Source of the DNA: Methanosarcina sp.
GTDB lineage: Archaea; Halobacteriota; Methanosarcinia; Methanosarcinales; Methanosarcinaceae
NCBI GenBank assembly: GCA_003157235.1
Contig: PMJC01000117.1
Coordinates: forward strand, 8,289 to 13,419
Reading direction: 5' to 3'
Length of the DNA stretch: 5,131 nt
Each line of letters opens with the position of its first letter. Position 1 is the stretch's first letter. A program made the translations under genes and the position numbers. Below the pieces are notes generated by a model. The model ran no database searches, was not told the DNA's origin, and saw only the letters and a list, made by a program, of their open reading frames with translations. Positions 1 through 5,131 of this stretch are shown one piece after another.

Positions 1-2
1 AA

Positions 3-113
3 AATTTTTACTTCGTTTTTCCTGAAATGGAAACACCCAGCGGAAAAGAATACATAAAAACTGCAAATTTCAACTTCATCATAAATCTAAAAACTCATAG
101 TTTCAGGTCTTAG
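3..113 (+). CDS. Possible 3' end of a gene cut by the left edge
   Basis: Frame 3 is open from the window edge to TAG 111-113 (36 codons, including FVFPEMETPSGKEYIKTANF). It could be the C-terminal tail of an upstream gene, but no family is recognised and a short open stretch at an edge is weak evidence. Confidence 0.22.
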   Translation, partial: NFYFVFPEMETPSGKEYIKTANFNFIINLKTHSFRS

Positions 114-549
114 TACTCAAAATCGAAATTAATTCCTTTTTTATACGAATAAAGTTGCAGAAAAGAAGAATTCTTAACCATACTAATTGGAAACATTACG
201 TTAAATGAATATAATTCAGTAGTCATAATCCCAAGGGAAAAACTGGCTCAAGGAAGATTCAAGTTGTATATTCGGTGTCTTATTTAAGGCAGTGGATCGA
301 ATGTCACCCAATAAAAGAGAATTGAGGATCTTTTTTGTTTTATTTATGTCCTAAGTATGGAATATTGTCTTCATCTGATTGGAAATACCATCTAATATAT
401 TGAGAAAACGAGTAGAAATAAAAAAGAAAGTAGGTTTTCATTTGCTAACCCATTTTCATGTAATAAGCTTTGCAATGTCATTCACTGAACAAAATCTATA
501 CAACTTTTTTGTTCGCCTCAATTAGGCAATGTGGTAGCAATATACATTA
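114..549. other. AT-rich stretch without a recognisable gene
   Basis: Only short open frames occur. The longest noted is 153-287 on the plus strand (44 codons without an ATG, including NSVVIIPREKLAQGRFKLY), which matches no family I know. No tRNA, terminator or repeat array is seen. Confidence 0.5.
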
Positions 550-638
550 GAGGATTTCGATGAGCTCTTAAATGTTGTCTTATGAATATATATGGTATAC
601 AAATGACTCTTGAAGATCAAAGGTTTATCGAAATCCTC
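550..638. repeat. 12-bp perfect inverted repeat
   Basis: GAGGATTTCGAT (550-561) and ATCGAAATCCTC (627-638) are exact reverse complements separated by 65 bases. The arms bracket repeat copy 1. It could be element ends or an RNA stem with a large loop; no target duplication is evident. Confidence 0.4.
565..622 (+). repeat. Dispersed short repeat, copy 1
   Basis: This segment aligns without gaps to 1263-1320 at roughly 74 percent identity, best in the last 19 bases (ATGACTC..GAAGATCAAA, 17 of 19). On the plus strand it opens a short frame, MTLEDQRFIEILINLP (from ATG 603), broken by TGA at 657; dropping one base near 651 prolongs it to a stop at 721. On the minus strand the same bases read LIFKSHL. 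Which strand, if either, was coding is unclear. Confidence 0.5.
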
Positions 639-757
639 ATTAATTTGCCCCAAAAATGAATGGATGTCACTATATAAAGCATCATTACGTCTAAATAAAA
701 AAGCAAAGAACAAGATACTCTAAAAGTCAAAAGATACTAGAGTTGCAATGACTTTGA

Positions 758-1030
758 ATGCGAAAACATCGATATTTTGTGGAAAATGTGGCTGATCTTT
801 ATTTCGAGAAGCTGCAAGACTGTGGAAGCTATACAAACAGAGCATATTCAACTGCGGAATTCTATGAAATTCGATAAATGAAGAATGCATTAAGGCGGTA
901 ACTTGAAAAAATCTGGAAGTTAAGGAAAATGATGAAAAAAGGGAAAACTCCCAAATACATTTTTTACGGAAACCCCTTTCATCATTTATATCATTCTAAA
1001 AACCAATCATATAAATCATTCAAGCTTTGA
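758..1030 (+). pseudogene. Possible coding remnant of unknown function
   Basis: From ATG 758 one frame runs 39 codons (MRKHRYFVENVADLYFEKLQ and onward) to TAA 875. The same frame then continues through a second TAA (899) into a further 42 open codons containing EKIWKLRKMMKKGKTPKY, ending at TGA 1028. The amino-acid texture is protein-like and the frame is shared across both stops, as expected for a gene with nonsense mutations. However, neighbouring frames here are also fairly open, no family is recognised, and no ribosome site is seen. It may be chance. Confidence 0.2.
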
Positions 1031-1136
1031 ATTCAAGCATCGTGTTTTTACCATAGAAATCATCAAATTCAGATTTTATGCCTTTAGCATAATGATCATC
1101 ACAAGCTTGGAATTAAGATATTAGGCCTTTTCCCAT
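1015..1136 (+). repeat. Imperfect direct repeat, about 81-bp spacing
   Basis: ATCATTCAAGCTTTGAATT (from 1015) and ATCATCACAAGCTTGGAATT (from 1095) are followed at similar distance by pyrimidine tracts ending in CCAT (1051-1054 and 1133-1136). About two thirds of some 42 positions match with gaps. In AT-rich DNA this may be chance or an old tandem duplication. Confidence 0.25.
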
Positions 1137-1262
1137 CATTGATTTTAAATAAGCACTCATCTCTGAACTCTATTCACAAACTTTATCTACCTAGAGAAAT
1201 AGTACCATATATAGTATCTAGCTGAAAGTAGTGTTCAAAAAACATAGAGAATCTACAATAAA

Positions 1263-1320
1263 GTCCTAAATGTTGTTATATGCTTACAAGTGATCTATAA
1301 ATGACTCGCGAAGATCAAAC
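1263..1320 (+). repeat. Dispersed short repeat, copy 2
   Basis: Diverged copy of 565-622. The plus strand reads MTREDQTFV then TAA (1328); the minus strand reads LIFASHL then TAG. It contains CTATAAATGACTC (1295-1307), found again exactly at 3335-3347. It lies just beyond the 3' end of the minus-strand TPR pseudogene. Confidence 0.5.
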
Positions 1321-1388
1321 TTTTGTATAAAGCTTCTATAACTGAGTCTTATAATGAAGCAGATTTAGTTTATTTAAATAAATTATTT

Positions 1389-1838
1389 TTATTGTGCCAA
1401 GCTTCTGAGTTGCGGGTTAATTTCAAGTGCGTTGTAATATGCTTTTATTGCTTCATCTAACTTGCCTAAATGGGCTAGAGTAAGTCCTTTATTACACCAA
1501 ATCATTGAATCAAGTGGGTTAATCTCAATTGCTTTTTCATATGCTTGTATCGCTTCATCGGATTTGTTTAAATTATTTAAAGTATTTCCTTTTCCATTCC
1601 AAGCCATTGAATCCAGTGGGTTAATTTCAATTGCTCCGTCATATACTTTTATAGCTTCATGTACCGGTCTGATTTCGCAAGCTCGAATCCTCGATTGACC
1701 AAAGTTTGTGACTCAATCAACGCGCCTGCGATCTCTACTAAGCACAATCCCATAAAACAAAGGATTCCGAAAGCAAAACCAACTGTAATTATATTTTTAA
1801 GATCAATCTGATCTCTTCAATCAACCTTTTTCGCTCAT
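1389..1838 (-). pseudogene. Broken gene for a small membrane-anchored TPR protein
   Basis: On the minus strand, ATG 1838-1836 to TAA 1391-1389 becomes one continuous 150-residue frame if three single bases are restored: near 1825-1826 (after MSEK), near 1793 (after the A-run following LIEEIRLILK) and near 1661 (between DRY and EAIKVY). Without repair, an in-frame TGA follows after five codons. The reconstructed protein has a short charged N-terminus, one hydrophobic segment at about residues 17-35 (IITVGFAFGILCFMGLCLV) and three 34-residue TPR units at about 45-78, 79-112 and 113-146, with typical DEAI..Y..AIEINP endings. TPR domains are protein-binding scaffolds; the partner is unknown. The last 72 codons remain open from an internal ATG (1607) and might still be translated, but no ribosome site precedes them. 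TTTATAAAAT (1864-1855, minus strand) is a possible TATA box. TPR identity is firm; the pseudogene status depends on the sequence being error-free. Confidence 0.8.
1401..1635 (-). repeat. 102-bp internal repeats (TPR-coding units)
   Basis: The DNA repeats with a period of exactly 102 bases (34 codons). Segments 1503-1533 and 1605-1635 match at 29 of 31 bases, and similarity continues beyond; a third, more diverged unit aligns at 1401-1431. These are the coding repeats of the TPR protein, and the near-identity of two units points to duplication or conversion between units. Confidence 0.8.
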
Positions 1839-1954
1839 TATAAAAAAAGTATCGATTTTATAAATAAATAACTTTTTATTTTTTTTAGCAAAGTAGATAC
1901 TTGATTTAGTCTCCTCTATTTTAAGTTGGCAGTTTTTATTTCAGCGAATACCTT

Positions 1955-2021
1955 GCAGCTCGCTGAGGGAATAACTCACTCAAAAATATCATTAACTAAC
2001 TGATTTTATATGGTGAGCTGC
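1955..2021. repeat. Inverted repeat upstream of the tnpA remnant
   Basis: GCAGCTC (1955-1961) is the reverse complement of GAGCTGC (2015-2021); pairing extends by three more positions inward if G-T pairs are allowed. IS200/IS605 elements carry subterminal hairpins outside tnpA, so this could be a relic of the left end. A 7-bp match at this distance can also arise by chance. Confidence 0.2.
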
Positions 2022-2035
2022 CCTTATATTATAGG

Positions 2036-2329
2036 CTGAAAATACGGCATGTGAACTATTTTGTTTATAAGATAAGACATTAAATGTTTTTTTTGCATTA
2101 GGGATCGTAAAAAATTTATTTTAGACAGAGATATACTTAATTATTTGAGATACTTATGCTTTGAAATTGCTAAAAGGTACTTTTTTGAGTTTAATGGGAT
2201 AGATACTGATGGTGGTTATATACATCTTTTCGTGGTTATGAACAAAAATATTATCCTTCAAGAGTAATGCAGATTATAAAGATAAACATGAGAAACACAA
2301 AATAAAGGAAGTAAAGAGGAGAATTTTCT
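2036..2329 (+). pseudogene. tnpA: Remnant of IS200/IS605-family TnpA transposase
   Basis: Reading across two frameshifts gives a recognisable TnpA-like chain. The first frame (2036-2080) reads LKIRHVNYFVYKIRH and ends in TAA 2081. The second (about 2085-2233) reads CFFCIRDRKKFIL, then LNYLRYLCFEIAKRYFFEFN and GIDTDGGYIHLFV. A return to the first frame at 2234 gives GYEQKYYPSRVMQIIK, then two in-frame stops and RGEFS (2315-2329), in register with the family's GGEFW block. TnpA of this family is a small single-strand DNA transposase of about 130-150 residues using an HUH motif and one tyrosine. The usual DHVH/DHIH is GYIH here, so the first metal-binding His is Tyr. The C-terminal part with the catalytic Tyr cannot be recognised. 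The remnant is non-functional. No TnpB or guide-RNA region was recognised beside it. Family assignment rests on remembered motifs, strongest in 2106-2281. Confidence 0.75.
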
Positions 2330-2744
2330 TTCATTTCATTTTTCCCTTTCCTTACTTGTTCAACTCCAGATTTATGTTATCACATATCCGTAATACTTGA
2401 TGATGAGTAATTCTTCATAATTTGATTAAGTGTTGATTCTTAATGTGAGGATTACAATCAAAAAAAAATCATAAAATAGTTTAGTGGTAATTAGGTATAA
2501 TTTCTTTTTTAGAGCTATAGAAAATTGAATTCTTAGAGAAGATTGCAAAAAATGAAATTAAGGTGTAGATATGAAGTTTTTTTCTTATGAATAGCCGAGA
2601 AAAATTGGAAATTAATAAGAATAGTTATTCGGAACTACACCAAATCAGAACTAATGACATCCGAGAGGGTGCCTCTTTGCAACTTCCCTAATCTTTGACT
2701 ATATACTTAAAGTTAAATAGTTTAACACTAAAAATATATATGGA
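2330..2744. other. Stretch without a recognisable gene, after the tnpA remnant
   Basis: This may include the unrecognisable C-terminal end and right end of the decayed insertion sequence. A 34-codon open frame (ATG 2587 to TAA 2689, starting MNSREKLEINKNSYSELHQI) has no ribosome site or known family. A small hairpin, AGAGG-GTG-CCTCT, lies at 2664-2676. Nothing else is supported. Confidence 0.4.
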
Positions 2745-2776
2745 CCTCTTAATCAGTCTAGGTCCACACTTCAGCT

Positions 2777-2847
2777 GGGAGCAGGTCTGGTTGTCTATCC
2801 TGTCCCTTCTCTCCAAAAAATGGCGGGTTTTTATCTCTTCCCGCCAT
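2777..2847 (+). other. Two consecutive hairpins in a GC-richer patch
   Basis: Hairpin 1 pairs GGGA (2777-2780) with TCCC (2803-2806) and CAGG (2782-2785) with CCTG (2799-2802), with one bulged G and a 13-base loop. Hairpin 2 pairs ATGGCGGG (2820-2827) with CCCGCCAT (2840-2847), eight perfect pairs with a 12-base loop rich in T. The surrounding 2745-2860 is clearly more GC-rich than its flanks. It could be a small structured RNA, an insertion-element fragment or a transcription-stop structure; no known RNA family is recognised. Confidence 0.35.
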
Positions 2848-2861
2848 ACCCTCAATCCATT

Positions 2862-4080
2862 TATTATCTTTATTTATAGATCGATTCTATATCGTTAAAT
2901 TTATTGAATGTACTTACAAGAATGCACATATAGAGAAAGAAAACAAATTTCATGATCAAGCCGTTTACTTCTTTTAATTAATATATGCACTATTTTATTT
3001 AGTATTACCTTATTTTTCTTATACGTAAGCCCGAATTTCGATTATTAAGTCAAAGCTGGAACGATTATAGAGCAATTTAAGGTATTTTGTGGGTAAGATA
3101 AGGTAACCAAGGTTAGTATATGTTGGCAGCTTTATAGACATAACTGGGAGCATTTTTATAATTTAGTTATAGTTAAATGTATTTTAAATAATTTTAAAGT
3201 TGCGGAAATTCAAATGCATAATTCTTAATATGATCAAGGGAAAAAAGAAGTCTACACTTTTAATTTTACAAAGAAGTTATAATCGGTCTTGTAGTCTAAG
3301 CGATAAATTGAAATTCCAAGAAGACAAAAATGGACTATAAATGACTCTTTTTCAGGTAGCAGCTTTGTTTAAAAATAAAAAAGTTTTAAATATGTATAAG
3401 CGAAATTTCTCATTCAAATTTTCTTAACAAATCTAAAATACATCCAAAGAAACCTACTTAGGTTATTTAGTACGATAATTTAGATGTTATAATTTCACGT
3501 AAATTATATCTTATTATGTAGTCAAATCCATATTCATAACGAGACCAGATAAATATCACATTGAACAAACATTTCCCGTGACAAACTTTAGTACCAACAT
3601 TCCCAGATTAAGACAGATATGCAATTTGCTTGTCTATTTGCCACTAGTATTAATTGGAAGTTAGATTAATTTTTAAACTACTGTCATATTGAATAAATAA
3701 ATAGCATTCTTGTTTACATGGGATTAAAGTATGTTCAAACGAGTGCATAAGGCTGTAGACGGGGAAAAGTTAAGATTTGATATGTTTGTACTTCGAATTT
3801 AAGAGTAACTGAGATTAAAGTTAAGAGTTAGAATAGTAGTGGAATGTATTAGATAAAAAGATGGAATAACAGTGGATGTGAGGTTTTAGCGAAGTATTGA
3901 AGCCAGAAGTATGGATAATATTTTGGAATTTAATTGAACTCACCTCAAAAAAAAATGCTCATTTGATACAAATGTTATTAAATATTTATTGATAGTAATT
4001 CACATAAAGCGTTTGGAATGAAAACCTGTTACATATTTTGAACATATGAGCACAAGGACACTTTTAATCTCCAAGATATA
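2862..4080. other. Long AT-rich stretch without a recognisable gene
   Basis: About 1.2 kb upstream of argH holds no supported gene, tRNA or array. Short open frames occur, for example 3097-3228 plus strand (43 codons, with VSICWQLYRHNWEHFYNL) and 3731-3802 (23 codons, MFKRVHKAVDGEKLRF), but none has a family match or ribosome site. The part from about 3740 to 3940 is strikingly poor in C relative to G on the plus strand. Confidence 0.5.
3335..3347 (+). repeat. Dispersed short repeat, core only (copy 3)
   Basis: CTATAAATGACTC is identical to 1295-1307 and matches 597-609 at 11 of 13 positions. The flanks are not clearly similar to the other copies. On the minus strand this copy also reads KSHL followed by a stop, as copy 2 reads ASHL followed by a stop, which might mark a shared gene 3' end or element terminus. 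Confidence 0.35.
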
Positions 4081-4102
4081 CTTTTATAGAGAAATTTATT
4101 AG
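4081..4102 (+). promoter_or_regulatory. Candidate archaeal TATA box(es) for argH
   Basis: TTTTATAGA (about 4082-4090) and AAATTTATTA (about 4092-4101) both resemble archaeal TATA boxes. Initiation about 25 bases downstream would give a 5' leader of roughly 55-65 bases before argH. The region is AT-rich, so such matches are common by chance; neither box can be chosen from sequence alone. Confidence 0.25.
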
Positions 4103-4160
4103 TGGAATAAAAATTCTCACACATGCAAGTTCCTTTCAGAATGATCACAAAAAAGATTAC

Positions 4161-4166
4161 AGGGAG
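4161..4166 (+). promoter_or_regulatory. Ribosome binding site of argH
   Basis: AGGGAG contains GGAG at 4163-4166, complementary to the CCUCC near the 3' end of archaeal 16S rRNA, and lies nine bases before ATG 4176. It fixes the argH start; no competing in-frame start with a comparable site is seen upstream. Confidence 0.65.
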
Positions 4167-4175
4167 AAAAAACCT

Positions 4176-5131
4176 ATGAGCAATATTTTACGTCGAGGAA
4201 GGCTGGTAGATGCTCAGAAAGATGAAATTTTACATTATACCTCCTCAATGGAAGCTGACAAATGGCTTTTTAATTTTGATATAGCAGTAGACCTTGCTCA
4301 CACAGTTATGTTGAAAGAACAGTGCATTATTAATACGGAAGACTGCAGCAAAATCCTTAGCGGGCTTTTGAGAATCCGGGAAGAAGGAATGGGAAAGCTT
4401 GATTTCAGCTACGAAGATATTCATATATCCCTTGAGTCAAGACTTATTGATATTGTTGGAGAAGAAGTTGGTGGCAGAATGCACTCGGGACGTTCCAGAA
4501 ACGATGAAGTTGCAACCTGCATCCGGCTGGCTCTAAGAGAAGAGCTGACTGGACTTCTGGAGGAAATCCTTGTCCTACGAAACACCCTGATACACCTTGC
4601 AGAAAAACATATCAATACCCTTATGCCTGGTTTTACACACCTACAACATGCTCAGCCAACAACCCTTGCCCATCACCTATGCGCCCATGAAGCTGCAGTC
4701 GGCAGAGACTTCGATAGGGTTAAGGATGCTTTTTCCAGGACAAACCTCTGCCCTTTAGGAGCTGCTGCATTCGCATCTACGAGTTTTAACCTCAACAGGA
4801 AAAGGACTCAAGAACTCCTTGGTTTTGAAGGCTTGCTCGAAAACTCAATGGATGCAGTAAGCAGCAGGGACTTTCTTATTGAATGCGCATCAGTATTTGC
4901 AAATCTGATGGTAAACCTAAGTCGGATGGCCGAAGAACTTGTAGTTTGGTCTTCATCCGAATTCAATTTCATCGAACTGAATGATATGTACGCCTCCACT
5001 TCCTCGATAATGCCACAGAAAAAAAATCCTGACTCTGCCGAACTCATGCGCGGGAAAACTGGGATAGCTTTTGGAGCTCTCATGTCTTTGCTTACGATCT
5101 GCAAAGGCCTGCCCCTGAGTTACAATAGGGA
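4176..5131 (+). CDS. argH: Argininosuccinate lyase, N-terminal two thirds (cut by right edge)
   Basis: ArgH cleaves argininosuccinate to arginine and fumarate, the last step of arginine biosynthesis; it is a cytosolic homotetramer of the fumarase/aspartase superfamily. The frame is open for 318 codons from ATG 4176 ([10 protein letters not shown]) and runs off the window; the family is usually about 460-500 residues, so the C-terminal part is missing only because of the window edge. Visible motifs are HSGRSRND (residues 103-110), [13 protein letters not shown] with the catalytic-type His155, and the superfamily signature [10 protein letters not shown] (276-285), with Ser276 and Lys282 matching the catalytic Ser and Lys of the family. 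LPLSYNR at the edge leads into the conserved YNRD block. The start is supported by GGAG nine bases upstream and by the usual N-terminus of methanogen homologues. All key residues are present and there is no frameshift. Its right-hand neighbour is not visible, and no gene lies close upstream, so it probably begins its own transcript. Confidence 0.96.
   Translation, partial: MSNILRRGRLVDAQKDEILHYTSSMEADKWLFNFDIAVDLAHTVMLKEQCIINTEDCSKILSGLLRIREEGMGKLDFSYEDIHISLESRLIDIVGEEVGGRMHSGRSRNDEVATCIRLALREELTGLLEEILVLRNTLIHLAEKHINTLMPGFTHLQHAQPTTLAHHLCAHEAAVGRDFDRVKDAFSRTNLCPLGAAAFASTSFNLNRKRTQELLGFEGLLENSMDAVSSRDFLIECASVFANLMVNLSRMAEELVVWSSSEFNFIELNDMYASTSSIMPQKKNPDSAELMRGKTGIAFGALMSLLTICKGLPLSYNR

Noticed and set aside
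166..175. AAGAATTCTT palindrome
   Set aside because: A 10-base palindrome in AT-rich DNA is expected by chance; there is no second copy or context.
522..713. 63-codon minus-strand open frame
   Set aside because: It would start at TTG with no clear ribosome site, resembles no known family, and spans repeat copy 1, whose second copy has a stop in the same frame. It is treated as repeat sequence, not a gene.
603..723. Possible small helical adaptor domain starting MTLEDQRFIEILINLP
   Set aside because: The opening looks like the first helix of some small effector-associated domains, but the frame breaks after 18 codons and the continuation lacks conserved residues I could name.
1462..1698. 78-codon plus-strand open frame
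   Set aside because: It is antisense to the TPR units, and its apparent internal repetition (two matching IESSGLISIA blocks) is the shadow of the 102-bp coding repeats.
2396..2430. TGATGA resembling a C box of a C/D guide RNA
   Set aside because: No CTGA D box at a suitable distance and no internal C'/D' boxes.
2695..2898. 67-codon plus-strand open frame
   Set aside because: It has no ribosome site or family match and crosses the double-hairpin patch. The minus strand is also partly open here, so openness is not informative.
3049..3228. Plus-strand frame with one stop containing WQLYRHNWEHFYNL, reminiscent of transposase C-terminal text
   Set aside because: The resemblance is vague, no catalytic motif is present, and open stretches of this length are expected by chance in a window of this composition.
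4421..5104. Two minus-strand open frames (4421-4615 and 4808-5104)
   Set aside because: Both are antisense shadows of argH.

Overview
This AT-rich window looks like archaeal DNA, most probably from Methanosarcina or a close relative. The evidence is the sequence character of the one intact gene (argininosuccinate lyase, argH), a tetratricopeptide (TPR) gene of a style common in that genus, and the low coding density. The genus assignment is inference from remembered family sequences; no search was run.

Layout. Positions 1-1388 hold no intact gene. They contain a short reading frame cut by the left edge, two diverged copies of a short repeat (about 565-622 and 1263-1320), a 12-bp inverted repeat, and a possible unidentified coding remnant (758-1030). 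Positions 1389-1838, minus strand, carry a broken gene for a small membrane-anchored TPR protein; three single-base losses account for the damage. Positions about 2036-2329, plus strand, carry the decayed remains of an IS200/IS605-type TnpA transposase with two frameshifts, in-frame stops and a damaged catalytic HUH motif. Positions 2745-2860 form a GC-richer patch that can fold into two consecutive hairpins. Positions 2862-4080 show no recognisable gene. The window ends in the 5' two thirds of argH (4176 to the right edge), which is intact, has a clear Shine-Dalgarno sequence and preserves all expected active-site motifs.

Overall, the window is about 4.1 kb of eroding, insertion-marked intergenic DNA next to one conserved housekeeping gene of arginine biosynthesis. 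The broken genes do not form a pathway with argH. I found no CRISPR array, tRNA, rRNA or convincing new system. The most informative observations are the two reconstructable pseudogenes, the three-copy short repeat and the double-hairpin patch.
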